Positions 26,447 through 40,598 of a stretch of 64,000 bases of DNA are shown piece after piece (positions within the stretch are counted from its first letter, which is position 1; each line of letters starts with the position of its first letter). A program made the position numbers and the translations under genes. Location of the stretch: positions 54,301,718 through 54,365,717 of the forward strand of contig OW387136.1 in assembly GCA_936440205.1 (NCBI GenBank). Reading direction: 5' to 3'. The DNA is from Lepidonotus clava (taxonomy: Eukaryota > Annelida > Polychaeta > Phyllodocida > Polynoidae). The notes under the pieces are model-generated. The model was given only the letters and a program-made list of their open reading frames with translations. It had not been told where the DNA came from and ran no database searches.

Positions 26447-28917
26447 CTCAGTTGGTTATAAGTATATATTGGTGATCAATTTAAAGCAGTTGTTTTTTTT
26501 TTAAATTCTAAAGCATCTGGACAGATATGATAAGACCAGTTAACCTTCAATATATTCATAGAATTATGATTAACAATATCATTTTCAAAAATTCATAAAA
26601 GTTAGTAATATTTTATAGGCACATGTTTACGGTGACCAAATAGTTTCTGCACACGGTCTATAGTTTTAGAATAGGAAATCATAAGAGGTATTAAATTTAA
26701 AATGTCAGAGGGGTACCACTTTATTGAAATAGACGCATACCAACATGTGCACTGTGTATTTCCAATAATTAATACTAGCTGATTATGGATTAGATGGTAA
26801 CCAATATGTCCCTATTTGCTGCTTTAGTACTTCATAACAGGTGTAGTTTAGGCTAGACAACTGCACCTATTGAGTATGAAGTCTATTGAGTATATATGAA
26901 GGACCCCTTTGTTAAAATGTAGGTTTTATAGGTTGGTTGTTGGTTGTTGGGTTAGGGTTCCTTTTATGTTGATGTGTATGCAAATGGACATTTTGCAGTC
27001 GCAAATGAATCACTTAAGATGGAACCAAGGTTACTCTAGGCTATAGCTAATAATAGCATGAATATTGATATAATATAGTTTATGATATATATAAGAATTG
27101 AATATACAAGAACAATCACTTATTTTCCGAATTAATCATGTTTAATGTTTTCCATTAAAGGTATTTCGAAACTATGACATATATCTATCTTTTCAATCTT
27201 AACAATTAAATTATGGTTTTAGTCATAGGAAAATTGGCATTGTAAAAATATATCTATGCTCTCGATCCTTTACATGTGATATATTATAAATCGGCACAGG
27301 ACTGTCATGGTAGGGAAACCCTTATATTGTATTACAGTGTGTTATGCATTATTTATTTTTTTATATACATCATCAAACTTGGACGCTCTAAAGCTAGGTA
27401 CACACACTCTTTATCTGTCAAAGTGAGGAATTAACACCTATAACTAACAGTAAAAGATGTGTATGCAGTAGTAAAAATACTCAATGCATGACTTGCATAA
27501 CCCTAAAATAGGGTGCCACATACGGTGCTGACATGAATGTAACTACATCAGTCAAATAAACCATTGCTGTATTGTATCGTAATATTGTGAAAAGCACAAT
27601 AAATGTGAGGATGAGTGGTCCAAATAGAAAAATGTGTATATTTCACATCATTAAAACTGAATGTGTCCCTGAAATGACACAATCAAGTCTTTCTACACAA
27701 AGTCAAATGAATATTTCCCTGTGCACGCACTCTATGGAAAGTGTCACCTTATCTTATCATAACAATGATCATAATAATCTTATATATTGCAAATGAAACA
27801 TGAACGTGATAACATAAGTTCTAAGATTTGGTTGATTAACAGCAAGCATGGCATATTTGCTCTTTTTGAAATCTGGGCTCTCCTTTGTTCATATTAAAAT
27901 GACCCATACCTCAAAGCGAGAATTATCAAAGGTCCAAACTTTTCTATTACATTTTATGAAAATGTGGAAACAAAGGCTTAACAGTCCAGGTGCAACAAAT
28001 ACATGCAAATATGCTTTCAATACATGCTATGTGGATAGAGATTTTCTGCATATGGTATACAGAGAGATGAAGATTCCTTTAGGTGAAATTGAACGAACAC
28101 TTAAATGTGATTTTCCATAGCAGATCTTTCCTTATAGTATGCATGTGGAAGGTATATAGATGGAATTCCACATAGTCCGATTTCCAGTGCTCGCGCATGC
28201 TCTGGTTGGTGAGAACATCCAGTGGGCTGGCCACAGGCCTACCAGGGCTTTACAGGGGTTATTACTCCTCAAATAATCTATTTATCTATTTTTCTTTGAA
28301 TATTCTGTCATTATTCATTTTGCCATGCTCCATGCTCGAAAACTGGCTCCTCTACCCTGTGTTTTGCATACCAGATGATCTCACTATCCGGTGCATGCGC
28401 AAGCCTTGAAACGGGGTCTACACACACCTCAGACAGCCATGTAACAGCACTGTTGATGAGTATATACCTTTCCCATGAACTGCACAGTCTCACACTTTGC
28501 CTAGCCTTGGGACTTTTAGAAACTTCACTACATAGGTTAACTATGGGAAAACTCCCCCAAAAAATGTTTCCAATTTATTACACTAGGGCAGCATCACTTT
28601 ATTGGAAAAGCTGTACATGACCCAGATGGAAAGTGGTCAATGCAACCATCACTGCATGAAATCCTTTTTAGACCTTTAATTTTGTAAATGGGACCATTGA
28701 GGTTCAATAAAGGCTTAGGATATGTCACCTTTTCAATACCTTTGCATCATCTTTGATGAATTTTTAAAGGTCATCTGAAAAAGCTTTGGAAAGGTCTTGT
28801 AAATGTGACCTTTCCATTACCTTTAGCACACCTCAATGGCCCATTTACAAAAGCTTGAAGGTCTTAAAGGTCTTTTTCATGCAGTGTCTACCCTCTATTA
28901 ATCTATTTCTAAATAGA

Positions 28918-31900
28918 CTACCCCCTACAGGAGAGGATGATGATGGTGAGGAGGATTGTCAGGACGAGGTAGACCAGGAACAGGAGGCGGTCCACCACAG
29001 CGGCGATGAGCAGCCACTCCTTCGCCTGGCCCCCAGTGGAGGGCTGCCTGATGAGGACTTGTTCCTTGGCCTCGGGGTCGTCTCCGGCAGGCAGGTTGTC
29101 ATACATGTTACCTGAGACACACAGACACCGACCCAGGCAGCTCAGCATCACCTGGGAGGGAAACATGTGAGAATGTAAGAATGAATTCATCAGCGGCCCA
29201 TTGCAACATACCAATGGTTACAACAAATGCATTCATAACAACAAAAGAACACATTGTCCACTTTGATCATCGTTAAGCCAATTTTCACATACAAAAGACA
29301 ACTATTTCAAATGCTGTAAATTGGCTGTATTCTTTAAAGGATATATACCTACAGCATCCCTACATAATAATCATTATATCAAGCTACAAATTAAATTTGA
29401 TCCACTAGAACAGATTTTACAGCCCATTTTGTAACAACCATGTCATTGTTAAACACATGTGCTTGAAGTGATATTAAAATGTTTTTTATTACAATGACAT
29501 TTGTCATTGTGCAATGGGTCACACAGGGAATGTACTTATATGGAGAGTTTTTGCTGGTCAAACTGTAGAATGATTATATTTCAGATAACCCTTAATATAC
29601 CATATCAATATTAAAAGAGTGTAGGTCTGGATGTTAATTTGGCCACATGGCAGCTGAGAAGCATCCAAATTAAACTTAATTCTACCCAATTTACAGACCC
29701 CTAGACCTGACCATGTTCACACAAATTGGCCACAACACACCTACACAAACCATCAGTCAAGGTAGCAGTAATCAGTAAACCATAAACACGTGTACACATG
29801 AATGAGTTTTACTCCCATATACTTTGCAGTGAGTAAAATGGTTTGACTTTTAATGTTAACTAATCTATATCAGAAATCTTACATCATTTGAGTGATACAA
29901 AAGAAAAAGCAAGTACAGCTCACAATCATTTCAAAACAAGCCTTCATTGACAATATCAGTTTTCAGGGCTCTATGGATTTGCCTATAATACCAAGTGTTT
30001 TCTGATAATTTCTATAGGTAAATTTCTGTTCAGTTTTGAAAGATTTCATAGATCCGTTTCTAGTGGCTGACCTTCTTGATAATCTCAGGAGGATGGCTCA
30101 TACTGATGGTCCTCCTGGCCAGGTTGGAGACCAGGGTGGAGAGGGCCATAGCCACACACAGCAACACATACACCGTCATGTAGTACTTGTCTGCAATGAA
30201 CAGTACATGGGAAGCAATCAGTAACCTCCTATGGGTGTACCTTAGCTCGTATTGTAAATATTTTTGTCTTTCCTGTGGGAATTATCATTAGCTACTGGAG
30301 ATTATAAGTTACTACAGTCATTTGATTGGGTTTTGTCAGCTCAACTAGTAGTTGTTTATCAGCAAAATATGATTTATATCGATTGTAAATGCCTGGTCTG
30401 ATGTTTTGATGTGCTGGAGAAAATTGGGGTTCAGGTGGGCGGGGGACTCAGGGTTATTTGGGGAACTTGAGATTGTTTGTGTCTTGAGGGGTCAGAGGAA
30501 CCTTATCGAAAAAGTCACTCTGAAACTGGAGGGAGGAGTGTTGTAGTTGATGACTTATTCTCATTGTGCCGTCATTTGTATCTACTGTTACATAGTCGTA
30601 ATTAACTTAAAGGACCAGGTCGTCATGTGGCCAACCTCGAGGCACCTTGTCGGAGCCTATGTTCAGTCTGGGCCACCCTTGGGTCAGCAGGTGCTCGAAA
30701 TGGCCTACGATCTTTGTGTCATGACTGGGACCCATCCTTGAGTATTCCTGATAGCCATAATAGTTTAAGCATAACATAACAAAAGACCAGATGTTCACAG
30801 GTGAGCACCTTGAAGGCCACTGGTTTATTTCAGGAAATGGGTCTGCCTTTTATAGGCTACAGGTGAATGCTGAGCGGCTAAAATGTATCACCTGACATAT
30901 CCCCCTATTCTTATACTTTTGGGACATTTAAGATTTTGATTTACTTATTACCAGTATATTTCTAATATACATTATCCGAGTATCGACATTATTCAGGTAT
31001 TTACATTATTCTAGAACCTTGAGACACTTCCTAAAATGATTACACGATAATTACATGTTCAATGTTATTCTGTTTAGCAACTCAACGTTATGGAAAAAAT
31101 TGTATTCACACTGTTTACTATACTATGGATAGAAATTTCGTATGTAAATTTCTTTTTCATTTATTCCTTATTTTCTTATTGTGCAAGTATTCAATATTTC
31201 CATTCATGTCAATATATACATTATGATTTGCATAAACCTGATTTTAATTTTACAATAAAAACAGAATCAGCAAGCTAATTATTTCAATTAAGAGAGCCTC
31301 ATGGTTACAGCACTTGCTAAACTTTTCCTGTGAAGTTTACCAGATCTTGTTATTGGATAGGAATGGGTTTATCTAACTTACCGATGAGAGGGGTGTGGGC
31401 GTGTATGGTGGGGATTGAAGTAGCCATTTCCATGAAAAAGAATGTAAAGCATACCAAGATTCCCACGCCTGAAAGAAATGAGAAATAGCTTCTTCAATCA
31501 ACCTTTCAAATCCAATACTCTAGCCACTAGGCAAGAGGGTATCTTGCTGTTTGTGAAATTTAGAGGATGTTCTGCTTAATTCATTATTATTCATTATGGT
31601 ATCACTGTTATGAAGGTGTCAATATGTCACAACCCCATGCAACAAAATATGAATAGAAACACAATGAAAGAATACTTTAGATTGTCATGGACAAGGGTTG
31701 ATAATGAGGGTTATCAAACACAAATCCAGGGCTTTGACCATACTGATTCATCAGAAACAAACTCATATACCAACTGGCACATTACTCTTGCCAGATACGA
31801 CTTTCCGTAGTATCTAACGGATATTTAATGAAGGCAAGCTGTTGCGAAATAGATAGCAAAGACCAAGGGGTTGCAAACCCCATTAATAAATTTCCATAAA

Positions 31901-34900
31901 AGCTGAATTTTAACAGATTTCCCATTCAATGAACCTGATAACATAATAGAAAATACAAGATATATCATTTAACAGAATCTCTATTTAACAGATTTCCAAA
32001 TAATGAGTTTTTCTACACTCTGTCAATCAGCTCTTTATGAAATATTTATGGAATATCATAGTGAATAATGTTAGCAGAATGTTATGCAACTCCCCCTAGT
32101 GCCATAAATACTCACCCAGAGTCATTTTCTGTTGGTCACCAGGTGGCAGCAGGAAGATGAAGGGGGCGAGCAGAGACAGAACGACAGCTGGGCCCACATA
32201 GACATATGTGTAGTAGGTGGTTTTACGCTGTATGGTCAGGTTGTATGTGATTTCTGGATAGGGCTCAGGACAGCAAGGGTAGAACTTGTTTGTCTTTTTC
32301 CCAGATGTACCCACAATGTCCCATTCTACATTGTGAACGTAATCAGATAGGTCAATCTTAGATTCGCCTTCATAGAATTCCAAGTCAACCTGAAAAATAT
32401 AAACAGAGGAAAGGTTATGGGTGTCGATGGGGGGTCCCTATGTTGCATGTTGATTTTAACAAATGACCATGGTGGCTGTCACTATGATTATTAACAACAT
32501 GCATATGATTATTTTTACTTTTTGGTCTGGCATTATTCAGTCACAACTTGAATGTGTGAAACAGATTTGCCAGGTTGAGTTTCCTTAAATTTTGGAAAAT
32601 AAGTGATAAATGAACTGGGAAATAAATTATTGAACATGACGCATATTACAGCTTTGAATTCTTACCGTATTACCATCATATGTCCATGAGCCAAATTTGA
32701 GTATACAAGTTTGCTTGTCATAGGGAAAATATGTCATATCAATACTGCAGTGAGTCTTGGTCCTAGCTGGGGGAATATAGATCACCGACCCATCGCTGTA
32801 TAGAACACCATTGACAGTTCCAAGCTCAGTACTTTCTCTCCTGAAAATGGTGGAAAATGTTTTTATGAGCAGATCTCATGCTTTATATACAATAAATAAT
32901 GGTATTGTTATAGTTCAATTGGAACAAGCGAGCTAGATTAGATCAACCTTGTAGATTTAATCACAACACTTAACTAGGATGCACAGCTTCTATCCATATT
33001 CTCTAAAGTACTATCTAGAAATGTAACTGGGGCCACTAATTGTGACAATGACTGTCCAACTTTTGATTCATAATAATTTTCCAAAAGACAAGTTTATTAC
33101 TTGCACTTACTTTACTTATTGCACAATGAATTTCGTAACAATGAACACATTTTTTTGTCCACTTTGATCATTATTTGGCTATTTTTCACCCCCAAAATAA
33201 ACCTATTCAGAATACTGTAAATGAGAAGTAATTTTTACAGGATATAGCCCTACATTGTCCCTCCACATACCAATTTACACAATTCAATTTGATTAAATAG
33301 AAAAAAAGATATAGGCATTTTGCAATGAAGATGTCATAACAATGATATCGTAGTAAACCACATATTCCTAAAGTGATCTGAAAAGTTGTCGTATGCTGTT
33401 ACTATCGGTAATTGTGCACCAGACCATTGAGGTTTATAACAATGATTATTTTTCAAAATAGTCAATATTCAATAGTAAATTGTATACTTTCAGTCACTTT
33501 GTTTGTATGAGTCTATCCACCTTAATCTGATGAAATAATTCAGTTCTACAGAATTATCTCAAAATAACTAAACATGTTGCAGATACTCCAAAATATAAGG
33601 AAAGACAAGGAAGATTAGCCTACTTATTGTAGAGAGTGATGTCCGGACTCCAAACATCGTCCAGAGGCATTCGAATTGTTGTCAATCCCCCAAATGATGC
33701 TGGATCCCATGACATATACTCGTCTCTCCAAAACTGAAATAGTACAGATACAAATTCCTTCAGGTATAACTAGATTATTTCTGACAGTACGATAAAATAA
33801 AAATAATATTATTTCAGATCATCTCCATTAAGAATATTTCTTCAATTAGAAACTTCTGGCAGGAGGTAGGAGCATGCCAATTATCTGATGAAAACACTAA
33901 TTTGAAAAGTCCAATCAAAATATGCTGCCGATTATGGGCCTATTGTTTGACCTTTTTTTCTGGACACAGATATCTTACTCAATAAATGTGAGATAATAAC
34001 TGAATCTTGGTCAGGTAAATAAAACATTTGTTGCGATAGAACTGTATCAATTATTCTGAGAACCTTTAGAGGTACCATTCTTTTTATCTTATGTTTGTAA
34101 ACAGAAAGTCTTGGTGTTTCTCAATCAACTTTTCTTCCAGATAGTTTTTAGATGTAGAAAGTATACTGACCATTTTGAGCCAGATGTTGAGATGAAGAAT
34201 GCCATTTGATTCATCCTGTGAAACAAAATATGATATCTGTGGTTAGAAAATATTCTAAGCAATATGCATGTTCAGGAGAGGGTTACATTTTCCTTATAGT
34301 AACAGACAACCTGAGCCATACATATTTGTTGGAAATGGTATTCTAGTTTCTAACACATCAATAGCAAGCACGGAAATGGGAGTAGATTAATCCATTTCAC
34401 ATATGAACTTTGTTGTATGTACAATCAGTGGCGTATACAGGGGGGGGGGGGGGTTCTTGGGCATCTGGAACCCTCTTAAATTTCCTAGAAAATAAGTAAA
34501 ATATAAGAAATCTTGCCAGAAATATAAGTCAGAACAACCTGCAGCCCCCTTAAACTTTCGGTCTGGCTATGCCCCTGACAATCCCAAAAAACTAAATCTA
34601 ACAATATCTGTTACAATGTGTACTGTTTCTGTGGTCAATATATGGATGGAGAGAAGTATTAATGGACTGACGGATGGATAGATGGAGGGATGGGTTGAAT
34701 CATAAGAGGAAGAAGAAGTACCTACCAGTCCCTCAAAATTAATCAAAGATGCCCCAAGACGGACCTTCACAGCATGGGACGTATCGTTCACTGGCACAAG
34801 GTGTCTGTGAAGTTTGTTGCTGTGCAGATCATTATATAGCTTATTCACCTCATCTCCTGTGGCTGAAAATTCAATGAGAATACACTATCTATAACAAACA

Positions 34901-37900
34901 AACTATTTATTATTTAGTGAATTGTAACAATAACTATTATGAAACAGTACCTAGCATGTCTGAGCAAACATGCTGTTTGGAATTCAACCATATAGAAAAA
35001 TGAAATATAAGGAAAGCAAGCATTTTCAAAGAATTTTCACGGAAACATCATAATATTTCTTTACAGTTATACATTCTTTTTGCACTTTAGCTACTGAGGT
35101 GTGGTGACCAAGGGTAACAACCAAGGCAAACAGTGATGGAACAATGCGGAGTTGCTTTCCGACTAAAATGTTCACTGGACCCTCTCCATTAATGAACCAC
35201 AACGAATGAATTGCCATAGGGTTGTAGCTATTGTTATTCTAAATAACGAATCCGTTAAACATTATTTTCTCCTACTTCTATGGCATAAGCAGACAATCTG
35301 TTAAAATTCACCATTAGCAGAAAATCTGTAACACAACACAAATTTCTATAATTCATTTGGCAACAGTTGGTATCCATTAAGCATCCTTTAGATACATAGA
35401 AAGGTTATGCAATCCCCTTCAGGCACGTTGCATGAATGTCCTATTTTGGTCAGGCTGTTACCTCCTGCATTTTGTAGGCAGATTATCTATATTTGGCCCC
35501 TTACAGGCTATTATCAATTGTTACTTATAATTATAAAATATTATCTATTAACCTGGGAATCCAAAATTATTTCAAGGAATTCCAATTTGTTATGAAGTAG
35601 CAAAGGAAGTTATAACTAATATCTTGCCACAGCCTGCCACAGCATCTCAGGTTCGCAGCACCTGGATTTGACATTACCCCTTCGTGGTGAAGCGACCTAC
35701 AGGGTGGGATCTCTTCTAGTTTATTTCATTAAGGTCGATATGAGTTAAGAGGAACACTTACAAAACAGAAACACCCCACAGCCCCTCTTAAAGGGGAGAA
35801 ACCCATTGAGCAATTAAACTAAACTTCTGGTCGTTTAAGCGACCAAAACTGGACACAAATGACCAGAACTACAATAAAACAACCAGGAAGTGTGTTTTCA
35901 TTGAGAGATTAGATCAGAAATCTACTAAAAAAAATATGTCGAGTTACTCGCCAAATATCTGACAATGTTAGATATTGGTCACTTGTGATCTCTCAATTGA
36001 CCAGAATCTTAATTGCATCGCTTGGTGGATTCCCACCTTAAGGGGGCACTGGTGGGAGGCCAGTAATAGCTTATTGTCCCCAGTGGCTAGGGAGGGGCCA
36101 CTGGACACTGAGTCTGACTGCCATAATCCCCCCCCGCCCCACTTTGCTATTATGTTGTACCAGCCTCCCTATTGTAGGCTAGTCCCGTTGCAAACCTATG
36201 GGTACCTTGTTCCCACCAGTTTGTGGTTCTATTTTGAGTCTATTTTGAGTATAAGAACTAGGGGCTATTCTCAGTCATTAATCCACAGGGTAAGAAGTGG
36301 CCAGCCAAGTACCATCTTTTGACCTGCACACACTCAGAATAACTGACCACAAAAGGGCCCAAGTTGATATCCGCTCTCTATACCCAGGTAAGTAGTGATG
36401 TATCAAGAACATTCTGTGGCCATAGTTTTTCGGGTAGTCTGTACCCCGACCAATTTTCACATAACAGGTACATTACTTTAGGTAGAGATGAGACTTATTA
36501 AAAGAGAGTGTTATGATACATAATATTATTTTAGTGAAGTGGAGACCTTACTTATTAGGAATTTTATAATAATGTTATTTTAATGTAAAAGAATGTCACA
36601 AGAATGTCACAATAACATTAATGGGCAACGTTGCAATGTTGGGTTAAAAAAGATGTTTTTGGGTGCCATCAAAATAACGTAACAAGAACCAAGGCAGACC
36701 TAAACAGAATGTTCCTGCAACGTCATAATCACGTATTCTTGCGTGGGTATGCATTCTCTGGAGTAAACAGGTGGCCCTATTTATTGGGAGAAATATTGCA
36801 TTCCCTTTCACAATCAGGTTCTCTTTTACTTTGGTATGCCTTTCTATCTTATAGATGAAAGTAAATCCACAGCATTTAATTAAATTTGTTGAAATCATTT
36901 GATGTCTATTCCATCATAGTTAGTAGATATTAAATATCATTAATAGTCCTTTCATAACCACATCTAACTATAAGAATAATGTTTTTAATGTGTGTATGCA
37001 GACTTGAGTATGTGGGCCAGGATTTCAAACATACACTTTTTACTTTTATTTTTTGAAGAAGGATATTTTCTTGCATCAGTGCACAATTACATATAATTTT
37101 TGGAGTACATAGATAATATTCCTTCGGAGGAAGAGTTTTCAGATTTTTTATTTAGTCTTTAGCTTTTGTTTCATATATTGTAGAAAATTATGCTGGAAAA
37201 AGTGACCAAAATATCCCCTATTTGTGCATGAAATGAAAACTTTGACCTTATCTAAAATTCTAAGATGTGCTTCCCTGCATAAGAAAGTTATCTGCTCGCT
37301 GTAAAAATGTCATGGGCACTTTTTACATGTTCAAAAAATAAAAAGGGAAAACAATGGTTTTTCGTCCACATTTTCCTGGGTTTCAAAGTAATATACCTAA
37401 TTCATTTTGTTTCATATGATGTCAATTAGATACTAGCTTCGTTTGATTTGGTTTTGTGTTGGTAGTTTTCATATCATAATTATTATCATTAAAGGAATTG
37501 ATTTAGATCAAAGACAAATTAGATATATGATGTATTTAAGAGTGGCATCACACAGGACTGATTATGGAACAAGCGCAGTGCTCTACAGCTAAAGGTACTA
37601 TATCAAATAGCGTCAAATGGCAACATTCTTTCTTTTACCTTGATCCCGCTGCCTTATAATAATGAAACCTAATCTCCTTGCTTATAATTATAATATATCC
37701 ACTTAGAGATTGCTAGCAACCATATTAGCATTTTCAAAATTTATCAAGTGATTTACCATTTTATTATCAATTTACAACAAGTTTTTATCTGGGCCCTCAG
37801 GACACCGAAATTTTATATTTAAAGCATGACAATTGGGCCAATAAATCTGCACCTGATCACTCAGTGGTTTCCCACTTTCATCTTCATAATAAAATAAGCA

Positions 37901-38068
37901 GTAGTCTGAAGTCATGATAAACATGTTATTTTGATTGACAAACAGTTGAAAAGATGAGGTACCTTGGCCCGATGCAGCAGAGATCAGCACGAGGAGCAGG
38001 CAGGAGACGGCAAGCAGGGGGGTGGGGGAGGAGGCGGAGGTGGCCATCGTCATGTCTATTCCCAGCAC
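28918..38068 (-). CDS. Nicotinic acetylcholine receptor alpha-like subunit
   Basis: A ligand-gated ion channel subunit of the plasma membrane. Nine exons: 38,068-37,963, 34,862-34,726, 34,215-34,171, 33,733-33,624, 32,840-32,666, 32,389-32,116, 31,468-31,382, 30,190-30,072 and 29,151-28,918. All have GT-AG borders and consistent phases, 428 codons plus stop. The 45-bp and 110-bp exons match the classic layout of this family. It has a signal peptide ([17 protein letters not shown]), loop A 'WSPDITLYN', Cys-loop C-x13-C around 'MTYFPYDKQ', loop B 'GSWTYDG', and vicinal cysteines 'YPCCPEPYP' marking an alpha-type subunit. TM1-TM3 and a C-terminal TM4 follow. The TM3-TM4 loop is short and contains 'SCLGRCLC'. 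Pore residues are unusual: '[15 protein letters not shown]' replaces the usual 'SGEK..LG...LLS'. The start could be Met1, Met6 or Met8 of the first exon. Closest to the alpha7/alpha9 side of the family, but a divergent subtype. Confidence 0.93.
34426..34577. mobile_element. Short CAGTGGCG-type element in nAChR intron
   Basis: Begins CAGTGGCGTATACAGG and ends with the inverse CTATGCCCCTG, flanked by ACAAT on both sides (34,421-34,425 and 34,578-34,582). Contains a 14-base G run. Terminal CAG...CTG and a 5-bp duplication suggest a nonautonomous DNA element. It lies between the exons ending 34,726 and starting 34,215. Confidence 0.55.
36383..36747. mobile_element. MITE, CCCAGG(C)AAG family, in nAChR intron 1
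   Basis: A 365-bp element with inverse termini (left CCCAGGTAAGTAG, right TATTCTTGCGTGGG) and internal AACGTNACAA motifs, flanked by TA. It is the same family as 43,402-43,766 and lies in the long first intron (34,863-37,962) of the receptor gene. The rest of that intron shows no further gene. Confidence 0.65.
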
Positions 38069-38587
38069 CCTTCAAGGGAGGACTGAGACTAGCGGTCAAC
38101 CACTGGAGCAAATCACATACCCTAGGGTATTGGGCACCAAGTTTTAGCTACAATAATTTGATATTTGGTATTTTTTCAGGGGTATGCTCGAGGATGTTGA
38201 AAACAAATCGTACTTGTTTATTTCTCATAAATTTATGTCTTAAATGAGCTGATGTGTTATCCATATTATGTATATATGTTGATGATTCGTAGGATATGTT
38301 CATGAATGAACAAATGGAAGAAAAACAAGAAAGATTGTTAATCCCAGACAATCTTTTTCCCCTTCTATTTGTTGAATTCCCTTGACTTATTTCGTGTCAT
38401 GGTAACCTCAACTTTGGACGTTGGGCGTTAACACAATATTGCAAGTCTTCCTCATAATATTTTACCCTTGATTGTCCTCAAATACAAGGTTTCAGTTGTC
38501 TGCAAAAGCTATAACCATTATATTAGTATTAATGTCATAGTTAGTATTTACTTTTTATGAACCTCAGCAGTCATGGCAGTCATACAA

Positions 38588-38672
38588 GGGTTGTCAGAGT
38601 GGGGCTGTATGACCCAGAGAGTATGAATATGGACATCAGACTTTGGTTCATACAGCTACCCTCGGGCAACCC
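38588..38672. mobile_element. Foldback MITE (GGGTTGTC...GGGCTGTATGACCC)
   Basis: The outer arms GGGTTGTCAGAGTGGGGCTG and the inverse of CAGCTACCCTCGGGCAACCC pair over about 30 bp. The inner GGCTGTATGACCC is shared with the foldback at 24,690, so the two form a family. Confidence 0.6.
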
Positions 38673-38991
38673 AGACATCAATGTGCATGGCACCATAGTT
38701 GCTCATGTCAATTAATTTTGTATGCATGCTTCGATGATTGTTTCTAGGTTGGCTGGATTAAGTACGGTATCACTTGCACATCTGAACATATTTTCTTTTA
38801 TTAATGTTATTCATTTTAGCCATATTTATTGCCAATTGCAGTATACTTTCCTACTTCCATCGATAAGATATCATCATATTCATTAACCTTACAGTAAAAT
38901 GCCTCTCACTAAAAACAAAAATATGTTTTGTAAAATGGACGATATAAAGAGGAAATTAGAGGGTGTACAACAGTGTATAGATAGTTAAGCT

Positions 38992-39137
38992 GGTGAATGA
39001 CCTCTTAGCAACCCCTTAAGGGTCAGTCTTCACTCTCCAAGCAGATCTAAGGGATGGGGAATGACCTCTTGGTGACCCCTTAAGGGTCACTCTCCAAGCA
39101 GATCCAAGGGTTGGGGAATGACCTCTTATACTGACCC
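38992..39137. repeat. Tandem repeat, about 62-bp unit, 2.5 copies
   Basis: Units read GGGGAATGACCTCTTGGTGA followed by CCCCTTAAGGGTCACTCTCC and CAAGCAGATCYAAGGGWTGG. The last unit is cut short. Confidence 0.75.
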
Positions 39138-39769
39138 CTTAAAGGTACTAATACAATCTGCTGTAAATTTGTAGGAACTTTAGCTTCTATATAGAGGAAT
39201 ATATAGAAACAATATTAACCATTTTCACTGTTTCTGATAAAAAAAATTAATCTATACCATTGATTTCAATGGGAAATATCAGTTTTTTCTCTGTGAAAAA
39301 AGACTACCAATGGAATTTTCATAAAACTTCAGAAAAATTTAGCATTTATGTCAGAGTAAATATTTTGAACCAAAATATTAAATATTCGCCATTTGTGAGA
39401 AAAATTTCAATGAAAAATATTGAAAAACTGAGGTATTTTGGGTATTTATGCAATGGTAATTTAATACCCTGTTATTCTAATTGAACAAAAATACCTTAAA
39501 TTGACTTCTCCTAACATTATTGGACATGTAAAAAGTTTAAAACAGCTTTGAATCTTTTTTTTTGTAGTTTTTAACATATTACCCAGGTGGTGCAGATCCA
39601 AGAGCGGAGCGGGGACACAGCTGGTAAAGTATTGGGACAATATCAAGGAACCCTGGGGTTGACAGAGTCTACCCCTCTGCCCCTTCTCACTGCTAATATA
39701 ACACATTAATCTGTCTAAAGAATGACACAAAAGGGTTACATAGAGTAGATTATACTATACAAACCTTTA

Positions 39770-40147
39770 ACAAACAATTTGCAGGTCACTCTAGCAGGAC
39801 TCCTGGTGATTTTTACATATAATTATTTATATATATAATACAAAGTTTTCAAGACATCTTTATCTTAAGAACTATTGCAATCCATACCTACATTAAAGGT
39901 TGAATGCCAGGGACGGATCCAACATTAAGGGAGGGGGGGGGGGGGGGCTTTACTGATGTTTTACAAACAATTTGCAGATCGCTCCAGCAGGACTCCTGGT
40001 GTTTTTAAATAATATAGCTATATACATTTAATCTCCAGAAAGTTTCAAGAGATCTTTATCTTAGAAACTACTGCAATCCACATCTATATTAATAGGCTTA
40101 ATGCCAATGGCGGATCCAATATTTTGAGAAAAAAAAGGGGGGGTTGG
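39770..40147. repeat. Tandem duplication of about 185 bp with G runs
   Basis: Two copies start ACAAACAATTTGCAGRTCRC and end with GGMGGATCCAAYATT followed by a G-rich tract (14 Gs near 39,940; 7 Gs near 40,140). The G runs could form quadruplex structures. Confidence 0.7.
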
Positions 40148-40598
40148 GGACGCTTTCAGGAATGCTTTTCATTAAACAGATTTTGGGTTGAATTATTTAG
40201 TAGAAAAATACAAATAATCTGGAAAGAGGGAGGGGCCTTCTCCCTGTTTTCTCTCACATTTGCTTGTTAACAGAAAAGCCTGTCATTAATCTAGATCCAC
40301 ATACATTTTCACAAAAGTTACGTTTTGGTTCTCACTGTACCCCTCATCCCACCAGAGACTCTGGGCTGAGTTGACCTAAAATCAGGAGATCTCACCCCCA
40401 TTATTAACCAGAAGTCACGAGGTTTAAATTGTCAAAATTATAAGGATAAAAACATCATTACTAGTACACATTAATCAACAAACAATTATCAGTTATCAGG
40501 TACATATTTATGGTGGTATCTCACAGCTATTGGAGTGATAAACTTCATGTATTTAATAATTTCCCAGCAGTGTGTGTCCAGTCTGACCACATTTCTAG

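Larger units (their letters stand above)
24061..28917. other. Long gene-free interval
   Basis: I find no recognisable exon in this AT-rich stretch. It contains two foldback elements (listed separately) and scattered short frames without domains. A decayed LINE fragment around 24,180-24,620 is conceivable but I cannot support it. The interval lies 3' of the nicotinic receptor gene. Confidence 0.5.
38069..40598. other. Upstream flank of the nAChR gene
   Basis: No coding exon recognised. The interval must hold the receptor promoter, but I see no convincing TATA box or other defined site next to the first exon. It contains a foldback element and two tandem repeat tracts, listed separately. Confidence 0.5.

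Noticed and set aside
27848-28120. 90-codon frame MAYLLFLKSGL...
   Set aside because: No splice context, no domain and AT-rich codon use like the surrounding noncoding DNA.
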